Positions 1-10,669 of a stretch of 64,000 bases of DNA are shown here, piece by piece (position 1 is the first letter of the stretch; the number at the start of each line of letters is the position of its first letter). This DNA is from Hetaerina americana (lineage: Eukaryota; Arthropoda; Insecta; Odonata; Calopterygidae). Both the position numbers and the translations under genes were made by a program. The notes under the pieces were generated by a model. That model had not been told where the DNA came from. It made no database searches and saw nothing but the letters and a program-made list of their open reading frames with translations. The DNA is taken from the NCBI GenBank assembly GCA_022747635.1, contig JAKTNV010000017.1:62001-126000 (forward strand), given 5' to 3'.

Positions 1-1000
1 GAGTGGGTTGAAATGCAATTATATGTATATGATATTAATTATAATTAAGAATATTATTCTGAGTATTTGTATCTGATCATCCGTATTATTCTTCATTTTT
101 ACAGTATGGTTCAATTTTGACTCTTCGGTAAATGAAATGGTATATAGTATATCGGTAATGGTATGTTGTCATGGCAACGCCTAAAGAAAACTAAATTTTT
201 ATTACGTTGCTTAGTGCCTCATTAGTAGCTAAGTCTATTTTTTATAATTAATCAGTTCACGACACTCATAGCGCATTCAAAAGGCCTTAAAAATAAATTA
301 AAATCACAAATTTAAGAAACAAATCGTGAAGCATGAGTCATAAGAAATTTTAAGGAGACCAAAGAGGGGTAGATGAAGAAAGCTATTGAAGGCTAAGTAA
401 TAAAATGAAGTGTCCAAGTATTGAAACGCAAGTTAATTAATAGAATCGCAAGTTAATGAATTGCCATTTTGGATAAATAAAAGCATATCAGAATTCACGA
501 AAGGGGATATGCCATATGATGGGCTCTGGAGACCGTATCGAGGGCCGAAAGCAATGGAAGATCAGAAAGTTGGGCATGATAATTGGCTCCAGGATGCAGC
601 CAGTATCCTTGCTCCGGCTTCTGGCAAAACTGGCATTTAACGTGGAGTAAATTCAGTAACTCAGTAAAAGATGATTAAAATCAAGGTGCAAAAGTAAAAC
701 AAAGTGCTCAAAGTAGGTGAAAAAAGTAAACCTGAGTAATAGCTAAGTCTCTTGGAAATGCAGACAAAGAAATTTGATGTAGAATGGCTAATCGGAGGAT
801 CTCATTAAGGTTTAAAGGAAAATATAATGAAGAAGAGGCGAAGAAACAAGGTCCCAAAGATATAAGGAGTGCCAAACCAATGAGTCGTGTATCACTTGCG
901 TCAAAAATGGTAACACAAATAATCCTTCGAAATATAGAAAAAATCATGAAATTCGACCTATTGCAAATCAAATCTCATTCGGTAAGATCATAATAATGAA
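1..1000. other. AT-rich DNA, nothing assigned
   Basis: AT-rich sequence with only short open frames that lack recognisable motifs. A purine-rich stretch near 700-960 may be a decayed upstream part of the retroelement remnant that follows, but no motif supports this. Confidence 0.4.
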
Positions 1001-1580
1001 GGATACCATAGTTTTCAGAGGGACTGCGGAAAACCGCAGTCTGAAAGAAATAAGTATAAAAGACGGTTGACCATCATCTTTACTTACTTTGCGAAAGCCT
1101 TCCACAACATGGAATAGCATACGATGTTCAAATTGCTGAAAGTATTTGTAACTTATTACAGCCATTAAATAATAGTCTGTAGAATAATCAAGAAAACACT
1201 CGTCACAACGTGTATTAAGGACTTGGCGGGTACAAAGCGCAGAAAAGGCGTTTACAAGGACATGCAAATACAATCTTCAAGATGACACTCGAATAAATGT
1301 TTACCCTAAATGGTTGTACGCAGGATATGAGTAGAGAATAACACTCGTGTTAGATGCGATCAGTTGACACCCCGTTTCTCTGGTTTAGATTCATGACCCG
1401 TTGACAAAACACGAGATAAGAATAGAACCCCTCGTGGTCCAATCCTTAAGGCAGATGCCGAAGATCAAATGGACAGATAAATTTAAAAAACGTCAGGGTA
1501 TACAAAGAGAAGATCATAAAAGGTAAAGGCTATATAGAAGACTGCATAAAAAGAAAGATGGCTCGGGAAAAGTGGTGAAC
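1000..1580 (+). pseudogene. Decayed RTE-like non-LTR reverse transcriptase remnant
   Basis: A broken frame near 1087-1270 reads YFAKAFHNME, then HTMFKLLKVF, then RIIKKT and TTCIKD. This resembles the reverse-transcriptase palm motif A region (DYAKAFDxVEH, then RIIKNLY) of RTE-like endonuclease/RT elements. A KRRKGVYKD string sits where RGVRQGC is normally found. Further downstream, near 1450-1570, a frame reads MPKIKWTDKFKKRQ, resembling the C-terminal region (RISWTDRxTNEEV) of the same protein type. Several stop codons interrupt the reading, and the polymerase YADD motif is not seen, so this is an old, internally deleted relic. The family call rests on motif order only. Decay makes the exact ends uncertain. 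Confidence 0.45.
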
Positions 1581-3699
1581 AAATGCTGAAAATGATATAA
1601 AGAATTAATTATATTCTATTTCCAAGAAGGCTGCCAATTTTATGAAAAACATGTGCCCAATTTGTAAGAGAAATACCAAAAAATAGCTAATTTTGGGAAA
1701 CATACTCTTTTTAGGGAAAGCATCAGTAAAAAAATCTCCAAAAATGCAAAAATGTTCAACAATCTATTATAGACTAAGCTAAAAATATATGCAACGAAAT
1801 TTGAGAAATTCAGTTTCAGTTTGTGTGAATTCGAGTTTATTACGTTCATCGCCATCATTAAACGAAAATGTTTGCCTTAGGATGTGCAAAACCAGAACAA
1901 TGCCTTCGCCCTACTCTTGTTAGCTCTTCAAGAATTCTTCACATTCTCCATTCATGGGAAGGAATATTGTTCGCAAAGGCATGATTTAGAAGATTCAGTG
2001 ATTGTGAAATAGCCGTCAAAACAACTCCATATCCAATCTTTCTATCTAATCAGTGCCTCCACTTCCTTACACAGATTTCGTACCTACCAATTCCGTCCTG
2101 ACTTGGGTTATTTTCCCTTCACTCCAATGAGAAGAGTGTGAAGCATAGCGAACCATTTGAAACTGATATCGATTCAAATAAAAATAGGAAAACCTTTCAT
2201 ATAATAGGAAATAGTCTCAAAAAGGTCTGGTTAGTCAGTTGTAGTCTAGGTAGGTTTACATCATCCCCTTCAAATCACCAGCCTCATATGAGCGTGTGTG
2301 CTAGGATGGCCTGGATAATAGTTATTATATAATTTATATATTACGAGGATTCATGAAGGGTTTAAACAATCCCGTGAAGTATACCCTACGCATTTATTGT
2401 TATAACATATCGTTACAAATAACCACCCAAGGACTATTTTCTCAAAGGCGGCGCTGTTATCTGCCTTTAAAAGTGAGAAGTCCTTCTAATAAAATTCTTT
2501 AGTTGTGTACTTGTTCCGTTTTCTGTGACAATGGATGAGCGAGGGAACCAGTATACCTGTGTTTTTACCAAGTGTGTCTATTTCTTCTTTTTATCTATTG
2601 ATTTAATGTGCCAATATAGTTTATTTAACAATTCCCTATTTTGGGTCAAATGTAAGTTTTCTGTAGTTTGTTAGCCTTCTTCATTGTAAGAGGGCCCATT
2701 TCAGTTACTCTAATGACCCTGTGATTTAATTTGATTTCTTCCAGTGGTTGCTTTTCAAAAACTTAAAAAAATATATTAAAATCTTGATTAAAATCCTTTT
2801 TTGGTATTTTCATGAAAGATAACATCGGTGGAGCTACGATTGCAGAACTAAAGAAAATTATGAATACACAGAGAGAATATTCTGAGTAAAGCCTGCCAGC
2901 CAGAATTGTCGCCAGGAATTGTCCTCCAGGTCATTTTTAAGCTATTAGTAAAATTCCATAAATAACCATGTTATTTAGAGCAAACCTTAATCAGAAAATC
3001 CAGTTAAATTATAAGTAAAAATAAGTAATAAAAGTCATTAGTAAAAAAAGTCCCAGTCGCTTGTACAATGTGTAATGCATGTAAATAAACAAGATATGCA
3101 ATTAAATCTCGAAATATGTTAATAAAAATCATTTTTTCAAAGAATAAAATTACACACATAACATTTTTATGGTGGTGATACAATAAGGTGATTTGTTGAT
3201 GGTGATAAAACGATGATTAAGTTTCGAGCATCCGATGGTTTAATAGCTCCTGAAAACTTTTTGTCCATGGTGCACGCAGTTTTTTGTTATCCCCTGTAAG
3301 TTACCCTCGGGATTTGCTTACTCGAGATCAATACTGACAAGTCCCACAAAACTTAATATCATGTTTAGACTGAACTACATTCTTTTCAAATGCAAGGGAG
3401 AGCTTCGTGATTTAATCGACCCACTAAGCACGGAAATAGGTATCCATGAAACCTATATTCGGCAAACAACATAAATAGGGCAGAGCAAAAATATTTTTAG
3501 ATTTCACGAATAAATTGATTATGATACACTGGTTTCGCATAAATTTTTTCTTGAAATACAAAAGCATTTTTGCTCTATTAATAACATATGTTTCATAGAG
3601 CCATATGAGCCTGGAACTATCGGATTATGATGAAGAAGTTCACTCAGGACCTGTCTTTCACAGGTTTCCAAGATTTCCAAGACTGAAAATCTCATTCAC
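1581..3699. other. AT-rich DNA, nothing assigned
   Basis: No coding, RNA or transposon signature was recognised. Open frames are short and have no conserved motif. Confidence 0.5.
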
Positions 3700-4135
3700 T
3701 TAGCCATCTACTTCACTCCTTCCTCGTTCTTTACTCTCCACTTCAACCCTACTTCTATGTTGTCTGCAACCTCCACATCTCTCTTCCGCTCCCCTCGCCC
3801 CTCCTTACCCGCCCACCGCATTTGCTTCCATTCTTTCCCTCCCCCTTTCTTACCTCCTTTCTCCCCTCACTTCCTCTCCTTCAACTTGGTTTTACTCCCA
3901 AAAACCCTTTAAAGCGTCCCCGGGAACCCCTTCCCCTAGCTCCACCGCACTCCACCCTACCTCTCTATTTCCCCTCGGCCGAATAACTTCTTCCCTCCAC
4001 TCCATTCCCTCCCACTCCTCTCCTCCCTGAACCCTTATAGTCCCCATCTCCTCCGCAAACCTACGACTTACCGGGCCCCTCCACCCTAACTTCCATCCCC
4101 CGAACTCCTTCCTCCCTCCCCCCTAGAGCGACGAC
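3700..4135 (+). repeat. Long polypyrimidine (C/T) tract
   Basis: About 430 bases are dominated by C and T on the plus strand (runs such as ccctcccccctagagcg and tccctcccactcctctcc). The background is AT-rich, so this is a marked compositional break. It has no clean repeat unit and looks like degenerate low-complexity sequence. It abuts a GC-rich, CpG-containing segment, as do the similar tracts at 12.6 and 16.9 kb. Confidence 0.65.
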
Positions 4136-4345
4136 CCCTCCCTTATTAACGACCGCAATTAGATCCGCTCTTAAGAACCTTGCTTCCTGGGGTAACCACC
4201 CTCAAGAGGCCCGCAGAGACTTAAGACCGCACTGGGAGACGACTTGCGGCTCTCCCGCGTGTCGCCCTCCTTAAAAGGAAGAGGGCCGGGGCGCCGTGTT
4301 TACGAGGCCTTCTTGCGGGGTTTAAACGCGGAAAACATTTAAAAC
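4136..4345. other. GC- and CpG-rich segment
   Basis: Roughly 200 bases with many CpG dinucleotides (for example gagggccggggcgccgtg) in an otherwise AT-rich region. This could be a promoter-like island or the end of an unrecognised repeat. No initiator, splice or coding evidence was found. Confidence 0.35.
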
Positions 4346-5352
4346 TTTTCGGATTAGTTATCTCGTGCGTGAGGGTAAGGGAGCTTGAGGGCACGTTTGG
4401 ATATGCAAGTTTCCGCCACCTTCAAGGCACCGTAAATTGCAGATCTTGTTTTTTCTGAGTTTTCCTGTAATTAATACCAGAAATTCGGATCACTGAAGAG
4501 AAAACTTTAATTGGTCATATATTCTTTCATGGGCATTCCTAGATTGCACTCCCGAGGCATATGAACCAATTCCAACTCAAAAACTTGGTGTTTAAACGGG
4601 GAGCGCTAAATCGCAACAAATAATCCCAGTCAAACGTTCGCCTTCGTAAATTAAAGATAGAGTTGAAATAATTTATTGCGAGGTTAAAACACGTATATTC
4701 TAAGAGGCCAGTGGGAAAGGGTAAATGGTTTATGCGTAAAAGGTCATTTTCTAAAATTAAAATACAGACTTCTTGGCTAAAAACGTAGTATTATACATAC
4801 TTGTATAGTTTTCCCGGAAAGGGAAATCCTCAATTGAAGGATTTTATTGCCTTTTGAACTCTTCATTTAAGAAGTAGCACAGAATGCTGCTGTTACAATG
4901 TAAGGCAAAAATAATGTAATTTCAATCAATCTTAATAAATATTTCTTTACTCAAATAAAAATGTCATGAAATATGGAAGCAACCATTATTACGTAATTAA
5001 CAATTATGATCCCATTTGATTTAATATAGGTAGAGTTTATATATTTTGTTCGAATTGAAGTTTATAATCAACCAAGTAAAGTTACCAAAAAAATAAATTT
5101 TCAGTAAGAATGAAGATGGCGTTGCTATATTTAGCCGATGCCAATTTAAAATTCCTTGTGTTTTTTTTTCTGCACAATGGACATTAGTCGAACTTCACTT
5201 AATTCAAAGTCATTTTTGACTAGTGATTATTTCTCTTGAATATTCCATTGGTCTACCGGATAGTGAATACTAATAACAAATGCTCACTGCTGTCACTTAA
5301 CCTCAAATAGTGGGGGTTCGTTTTGACAAGAGAATGATTAAAATGTTGAGCC
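4346..5352. other. AT-rich DNA, nothing assigned
   Basis: No genes or repeats were recognised in this AT-rich stretch leading to the Jockey insertion. Confidence 0.5.
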
Positions 5353-5366
5353 ACATATGAGCTTGA
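5353..5366 (+). repeat. Target-site duplication, left copy
   Basis: The 14-mer acatatgagcttga occurs here and again at 9905-9918, exactly bracketing the GC-rich two-ORF retroelement. A perfect 14-bp match at both boundaries is the expected footprint of target-primed reverse transcription and fixes the element ends. Confidence 0.9.
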
Positions 5367-5520
5367 CCTTGGCTGTGCGATCATCCAGCTTCCTGCATCC
5401 TGATCATCGAGTCATCCAGATACGTCGAAGAGTCGCTGTACCACCTTCTCCATCGAGACGACTTTGCACTGCTCTGCAGTGGAAAGCGCCGTCAACTCCA
5501 CCTCTCGCCGGCTCCTCGCC

Positions 5521-7020
5521 ATGGCGGCCATCTCGTCGCCTGGCGTCTCCCGCCCTGGATCCCCCGTCGATGAAGACGGGTTCGTTCGGCCGCGGCGTTA
5601 CGCCAAAGCCATCGCGCCTGTCTTCAGAGACGAGTCAGAGAAGCAGCAGAGAGCGGGCGTTCGTCGCCCTTTCACGCCGCTAAGCGACGCCGCGCTTAAA
5701 CGCGCCCGAACCTCCGCTGAGGCCTTTATTCCGCTCCCAACGGCCAACTCATTTGCCGCGATAGCTCCTGAGACCGACTCTTCTGAGCCGATCACGGAAG
5801 CAATGGACGCGGCCGACACCGCAGCCCAGGCTGAAGACGCTGCTGCCCCTCCCCCACGTCCTAGTCGCGGGAAACGCCCTCCTCCTCTCGTCGTTTACGA
5901 TGTTGAGGACGTGAGATCATTCCGCGATATGATTCGCGCAGCGGTGAAGGATCAAACCTTCACCGTCGCTTATGGGGAGTCGTCTGCGCGGGTGCAAACC
6001 CGCTCTATGGAAGACTTCCAGTCCTTGCGCGCGGCCCTGTCCGCGGCTGACGCGCAGATGTCCACTTGGGGAGTGGGGGAGGAGAAAACCACGGCATTCA
6101 CCTTCCGTGGCCTCTCTGCAAAGCACCAAATTGAGCATCTGCTCGAAGACCTGCGCGACATGGGGATCGACGCACGCCGGGGACGCCAGCTGTCTTCCGA
6201 GGGCAAACCGATCGGCGTTTTCGTCGTCGCCATCGCCTTGTCGGAAAAGTGGACCATCTCTGCAGTTAAGGCACTCCGAAGCGTTGGCAACAGCGTAATT
6301 TCGGTGCGCCTTTACGTTTACAGGGATCCCCAGCTCTGCCATAGATGCTCTCGCTTCGGTCACGGGAGCTTTTTCTGCACCGCTTCTCCTCGCTGCCCGC
6401 ACTGCTCAGGCGGACACGCCCTTGAGGATTGCCCAAGGACCGGAGAGGAGAAATGTCCCAGCTGCGGGGGAGCGCATTCGGCCTTCTCCCCGACGTGCAA
6501 GACGTGGCTTGCAGAGAAGGAACGTCGAGCCGCTAAGCCGTCCAAAAAGCGCCGCGGACGCCGATCGGGGGCGGCCACCGCACCCAAGAATGCTCCACCG
6601 TCTCCTGCTCCTGCGTCCAAGGCACCCACACCAGCCCTGGGAACGCGGAATGTATGGCGAGGAGGAAACGCGTCCTGCGGTCCAGCTCCTCAGCGCCCAA
6701 CCCCAAGACCGCGCCTCGGCATCCAGTTCCCGGACTTGCCGACGCCCGCGGCAAACGTCATGGAAACCGCCGCCTCTCTCCGCATTCCCTTGCGGGAGCG
6801 TAGGCGCAACCAGCAGGCGACGCCTGCCCAGCCGCCGGTCCTTTCGGGGGCCACATCTGCTTCGCCGGCCGCGGACCTGGACGCCGGCCCCGAAGAAAAC
6901 CCGCTCCTAAGCGTCCTGGGGACGCTTGCCACAATCTCTGCTGCTCTTCAGACGCAGCTTCAGGTGCTCTCGGCAACACTGCAACAGTTGCCGGCTCTTC
7001 TTGCTCCTCGTCATGGATAA
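5521..7020 (+). CDS. Jockey-clade ORF1: gag-like nucleic-acid-binding protein
   Basis: A 499-residue protein that should coat the element RNA and carry it to the insertion site. The start is the ATG at 5521 in good context (gccATGG). Upstream in-frame codons contain no ATG. Residues about 1-125 are low-complexity and Pro/Ala-rich. Residues about 128-265 match the Jockey/I-type gag core (PPPLVVYDV, then FTVAYGESSARVQTRSMEDF, ending before the knuckles). Three zinc knuckles follow: C273-C276-H281-C286 (CX2CX4HX4C), C292-C295-H299-C304 (CX2CX3HX4C) and C312-C315-H319-C326 (CX2CX3HX6C). A basic patch (about 335-350) and a Pro-rich tail complete it. The stop codon overlaps the ORF2 start. The frame is intact. 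Confidence 0.9.
   Translation: MAAISSPGVSRPGSPVDEDGFVRPRRYAKAIAPVFRDESEKQQRAGVRRPFTPLSDAALKRARTSAEAFIPLPTANSFAAIAPETDSSEPITEAMDAADTAAQAEDAAAPPPRPSRGKRPPPLVVYDVEDVRSFRDMIRAAVKDQTFTVAYGESSARVQTRSMEDFQSLRAALSAADAQMSTWGVGEEKTTAFTFRGLSAKHQIEHLLEDLRDMGIDARRGRQLSSEGKPIGVFVVAIALSEKWTISAVKALRSVGNSVISVRLYVYRDPQLCHRCSRFGHGSFFCTASPRCPHCSGGHALEDCPRTGEEKCPSCGGAHSAFSPTCKTWLAEKERRAAKPSKKRRGRRSGAATAPKNAPPSPAPASKAPTPALGTRNVWRGGNASCGPAPQRPTPRPRLGIQFPDLPTPAANVMETAASLRIPLRERRRNQQATPAQPPVLSGATSASPAADLDAGPEENPLLSVLGTLATISAALQTQLQVLSATLQQLPALLAPRHG
7013..7020 (+). promoter_or_regulatory. Overlapping ORF2 start and ORF1 stop (ATGGATAA)
   Basis: The ORF2 ATG (7013-7015) lies three bases before the ORF1 TAA (7018-7020), so the two frames overlap by 8 bases. 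This geometry suits termination-reinitiation, known for ORF2 of the silkworm element SART1, where UAAUG is used. Use here is inferred. The ORF2 frame is open for 87 bases upstream of this ATG but has no other ATG there. Confidence 0.6.
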
Positions 7021-9772
7021 CACGCCTCCTAGACGCCGTAACATCGCCATCGCGTCTTGGAACGTAGGAGGCGCCGTGGCGAGGAAAACGCCGGAGCTGC
7101 TCGCGTTTCTATCCAGGCAGAAATGCGAGGTCGCCCTGTTGCAAGAGACGCACCTGAAGCCAAGGAGTAGGTGGACCGTCCCGGGATTCCAGGTCTTCCG
7201 TGACGACCGGGCGCGCCAAGGAGGGGGAACTGCAGTCCTGGTCGCTGATCACCTGCGTGCACAGCGCTTCACGCTGCCGACGTTCGATTCGACGGAAGCC
7301 ACTGCAATAGAGCTGGAATGCGGCGAGGGGCCTCTTCGCCTCATTTCAGTATACTGCTCACCATCGGTGATGTTTCGCACAGAAGAGCTCGCGGAATTCT
7401 TCGTGGGATCTGTTCCCACGATAGCCGCGGGCGATTTCAACGCGAAGCATCCCGATTGGCACTCCCGAGTGGAAAATCCTCGAGGGCGTTGCCTACAACA
7501 GTGGACTTCCGCCGAGCGACTCGTCGTCATCGGTCCACGCACGCCGACTCATTTCGCAACTCGTGGAACGAGCGACGTGCTGGACATCGCGGTGCACGCA
7601 CGGCTGCCGTCGGCGCTCTCTGCGAGAGCGCTCTACGCCTTGGACAGCGACCACCTGCCTGTCCTTCTCCATCTTGCGAGGAAACCCTTGGAGACGCCGA
7701 CGAGGATGATCCGGAATTATGCTGCCGCGGACTGGGCGATGTTTCGGAATCAGGTAACTGACCGAATCAGCGCCTCTCCGATGCCTCCGCCTCTTAGTTC
7801 CCCGGAAGAGATCGACCTGACGGTCGATCTTCTGACGGAAACTGTACAGGCGGCAACACAGGCAGCAATTCCCGAGCGTCCCGCTCGGAAATGGAATCAC
7901 CTGGCCCTTCCAAGGGAGATCCGCGAGAAGATTCGGGAGAAAAATCGGCTACGTCGCCAATTCCAACGCTCCCGATGCCCGGCCGCCAAGGCGTTGCTAA
8001 ACAGCTCGCAACGCGAACTTAGATACGAGATAGCGGCCTTCAGGGAATCCAGCTGGGAGAAGAAGGTCTCAACGCTATCCCCGGAAGACGGGTCCTTGTG
8101 GCGCCTTGCACGCAGTCTGCGAGGTGAGCGGCGAGAGGAGGCGCCCCTTCGCACCGCGGTGGGGACACTCCGGACTCCGGAGGAGAAGGCTTCTGGGATG
8201 GCCGAGCACCTCGAAAGAGTGTTTTCTCCCTTGGACGGGGACGCTGACCAGGAGGATCCCCTGGAATCCATCGTGCTGCCGCCGAGATCGCCACGCCACG
8301 TCCGCGCCCGCGAAGAGATGCCGCCGACCATCAACGAGGAGGACCTTCGAGGGGCCATAAAGGCTCTGAAACCCCGAAAGGCGCCGGGACCGGACGGAAT
8401 AGTAAACACTGTCATCGCCCAGATGCCGATATCCCTTGCCTCCTTATTGCTGTGCATCTTCAACGCGTGTCTCGCTATCGGGCATTTCCCATCCCGATGG
8501 AAGGAGGCGCGCGTTGTGTGCATACCAAAGGCGGGGAAATCGGCATCGCCGGCGAATTTCCGTCCGATCTCCTTGCTCGACGGCCTGGGAAAGCTGTTCG
8601 AGCGGGTCCTCCTGCGCCACATCGTCGCCATCACCGAGGAGCTGAACATCGTTCCGGTGCATCAGTTTGGCTTCCGCAGTGAGCACTCAACAACGCACCA
8701 GGTCGCGCGCCTGCTGAACTTCGTCACTGAAGGTTTCAACCGACGGCATTCCACCGTCGGCGCCTTCTTTGACGTCAGCAAGGCGTTCGATCGGGTGTGG
8801 CACGAGGGATTGCTGTGGAAGCTGAATTGCTTCGGATTTCCTCGATGGTGGACGGAGCTGGCGGCATCCTGGTTGCGAGGACGATCGTTCCGCGTCAGCT
8901 GGGGATATGCTGTATCAGAGAAGCGGCGAATTAGAGCGGGTGTTCCCCAGGGAAGCTTGCTCTCGCCGCTTCTCTTCAACATCTACTCTGCGGATATCCC
9001 GGCAGACTTTGGGAGCAACGTCCTCGTAGCATCGTATGCGGACGACATGGCGATCCTGGCGAGATCGACGAGGCAACAGATGGCGGCGCGATACCTGCAG
9101 AGGGCGGTCGACGAACTCATCACTTGGTATTCCCGCTGGAGATTCGGAGTCAATGAGGACAAAACCCAGGCGATCGTCTTCTCCAAGGGACCGAAGGAGC
9201 CCGGCGAAATCCTCGTCGGCGCGACGGAGGTCCACTGGGCGGAGACGGTGCTGTACCTGGGCGTCGTCCTCGACAAGCGTCTCTCCATGCGGCACCATGT
9301 GATGAGGGCATCCGGCATCGCAGCATCCCGGCGGCAAGACCTCGGCCCGATCCTGTGTAATCCATGCCTTCCGCTGCGAAGGAGACTGCACCTGTTCGCG
9401 GCGGTGTTACGCCCAACCCTTGCGTACGCCGCACCCGCATGGTGCGGCGTGATGTGCGACGGCGCAGGGAATAAGCTGCACGCTGCGGACAGGAGAAACC
9501 TCCGAGCGGCACTCCAGATCGGGTGGATCACGGGGAACGAGTCTCTTCCGGCGCTGTCCGGGATCGAACCTCTGCAGAGTGCACTCCAGGAGCGGGCAAG
9601 GACCTTCCGGCGGAAAGCGGCATCCTCCTCCCACGGGGAAGTCCGCGGCATCACCGATGTCGTGGTCTTCCCGTGGGACAAGCACCCACGTCCTTGTGCA
9701 GCGACAGGGATTGAGAAAGACCAGCCGCCAGCGAAGCGGCGAAAGTGTAACGGCCATTTCGGGGCCATTTAG
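7013..9772 (+). CDS. Jockey-clade ORF2: endonuclease-reverse transcriptase
   Basis: A 919-residue protein that nicks chromosomal DNA and primes reverse transcription of the element RNA at the nick. The N-terminal AP-type endonuclease carries the expected residues: N17 (SWNVGG), E45 (LLQETHLK), D141 and N143 (AGDFNAKHPDW) and D213-H214 (LDSDHLPV). The reverse transcriptase follows from about residue 460 to 740: KAPGPDG, then motif A D587 (FFDVSKAFD), then AGVPQGSLLSPLLFNIY, and the catalytic Y675-A676-D677-D678 (SYADDMA). The C-terminal part (about 740-919) has no RNase H signature, in line with Jockey-type elements. No internal stop or frameshift is present. The start was chosen at 7013 because it is the first ATG and overlaps the ORF1 stop. 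Confidence 0.93.
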   Translation: MDNTPPRRRNIAIASWNVGGAVARKTPELLAFLSRQKCEVALLQETHLKPRSRWTVPGFQVFRDDRARQGGGTAVLVADHLRAQRFTLPTFDSTEATAIELECGEGPLRLISVYCSPSVMFRTEELAEFFVGSVPTIAAGDFNAKHPDWHSRVENPRGRCLQQWTSAERLVVIGPRTPTHFATRGTSDVLDIAVHARLPSALSARALYALDSDHLPVLLHLARKPLETPTRMIRNYAAADWAMFRNQVTDRISASPMPPPLSSPEEIDLTVDLLTETVQAATQAAIPERPARKWNHLALPREIREKIREKNRLRRQFQRSRCPAAKALLNSSQRELRYEIAAFRESSWEKKVSTLSPEDGSLWRLARSLRGERREEAPLRTAVGTLRTPEEKASGMAEHLERVFSPLDGDADQEDPLESIVLPPRSPRHVRAREEMPPTINEEDLRGAIKALKPRKAPGPDGIVNTVIAQMPISLASLLLCIFNACLAIGHFPSRWKEARVVCIPKAGKSASPANFRPISLLDGLGKLFERVLLRHIVAITEELNIVPVHQFGFRSEHSTTHQVARLLNFVTEGFNRRHSTVGAFFDVSKAFDRVWHEGLLWKLNCFGFPRWWTELAASWLRGRSFRVSWGYAVSEKRRIRAGVPQGSLLSPLLFNIYSADIPADFGSNVLVASYADDMAILARSTRQQMAARYLQRAVDELITWYSRWRFGVNEDKTQAIVFSKGPKEPGEILVGATEVHWAETVLYLGVVLDKRLSMRHHVMRASGIAASRRQDLGPILCNPCLPLRRRLHLFAAVLRPTLAYAAPAWCGVMCDGAGNKLHAADRRNLRAALQIGWITGNESLPALSGIEPLQSALQERARTFRRKAASSSHGEVRGITDVVVFPWDKHPRPCAATGIEKDQPPAKRRKCNGHFGAI

Positions 9773-9904
9773 CTCCGAAATGGTACGACACGAACGGGGT
9801 CCCTAGGGAATCCCCGGGAATTTGTCCGAATGTCCCCTCGCTGAAGAGCAGAAGATGCTGGGCAGCGAAAAGACCGGCGAGGAGCCGGTCGCTCACCATG
9901 GTTG
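9773..9904 (+). other. 3' UTR of the Jockey element
   Basis: 132 bases between the ORF2 stop and the right target-site duplication. It ends ...ctcaccatggttg without a poly(A) or oligo-repeat tail. A short self-complementary stretch (accggcgaggagccggt, near 9873-9889) could form a stem-loop recognised by the RT; that role is inferred. Confidence 0.6.
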
Positions 9905-9918
9905 ACATATGAGCTTGA
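9905..9918 (+). repeat. Target-site duplication, right copy
   Basis: Identical 14-mer to 5353-5366, marking the 3' boundary of the Jockey insertion. Confidence 0.9.
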
Positions 9919-9965
9919 GCTCGTATTCGATTGATGAAACGTAAGGGCTCGTATTCCATTGGTGA
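9919..9965 (+). repeat. Short direct repeat beside the insertion
   Basis: gctcgtattcgattgatga (9919-9937) recurs at 9947-9965 with two mismatches, a 28-bp spacing. It lies outside the target-site duplication, so it belongs to the target and not the Jockey element. Confidence 0.55.
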
Positions 9966-10669
9966 CAATTTAAGAAATCGAGGCTTTAGACTAGGCTCTT
10001 TTATGGCTTCCTTAAAGGAGAAACCTTCAAAAATCTATAGTGATCAACCCAAAGGTTAGTTTGACTGGTAAGGTTTGAAACCAAGGTGGTCTAAGTTCAC
10101 ACAGGTCTAAGGTCGAGAGAATGGGATGGATGTTTCTTTCCTCTGGCGTTTCCTAGGGAGACCTGGTAGCCAGTGAATCATAGTGCTTTGGTAAATGGAC
10201 GTTTTGAAAAGATATGAATCTGAGACTCTTACTTCAGTAGCCTAGTATTTCCCCCTCTGAGCTACCGCTCCCGATGAGACCCTTAACCGTAATAATGTTG
10301 GATATAATACTAGTTTCAATTTAGAAACTGAATGTCCAAAATTCTGCTGTCACTTCATGCCTAGTATGAATTTAGTCGATTCCCTAACCTTGTGGCATGG
10401 ATCTGAATTTCATATTTAAACAATATTTATGTATCATGATAAAAAATATAAAGTGAGGCAGATATATCAGATGAATCAAAAATATTTTTAAATTGGTTAA
10501 TAATAAATGTGACAGTCAATACTTAATTTATTTACTTATTTACCATACCCATTGCTTTATAAAAAAATAAAAAGAATATTTTTATTATTGGCAGTTGACA
10601 TTTCTCAGCTTCGTCTAACAAATCACGCTGACTCCCCAAACTACATTAATTACTTCAATTCCGCATATT
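9966..10669. other. AT-rich DNA, nothing assigned
   Basis: No gene or repeat recognised. Confidence 0.5.

Larger units (their letters stand above)
5367..9904 (+). mobile_element. Complete Jockey-clade non-LTR retrotransposon
   Basis: A 4538-bp, GC-rich element flanked by a perfect 14-bp target-site duplication. The layout is a 154-bp 5' UTR, ORF1 (zinc-knuckle gag-like protein), ORF2 (apurinic-type endonuclease plus reverse transcriptase) and a 132-bp 3' UTR. There is no RNase H domain and there are no long terminal repeats. The two open frames, the ORF1 zinc-knuckle pattern and RT strings such as AGVPQGSLLSPLLFNIY and DVSKAFDRVWHEGLL fit the Jockey clade. Both frames are uninterrupted and the duplication has not diverged, so the copy is young and may be competent. 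The 3' end shows no poly(A) or simple-repeat tail. GC content and CpG density are far above the flanks. R1/I-clade membership is less likely because ORF2 ends soon after the RT. Confidence 0.92.

Noticed and set aside
5357..5683. 108-codon frame in the 5' UTR and start of ORF1
   Set aside because: It overlaps ORF1 out of frame, begins in the target duplication and shows no domain.
5598..9968. Many antisense and out-of-frame ORFs inside the Jockey element
   Set aside because: Shadows of the two real frames in GC-rich sequence; none carries its own motif.
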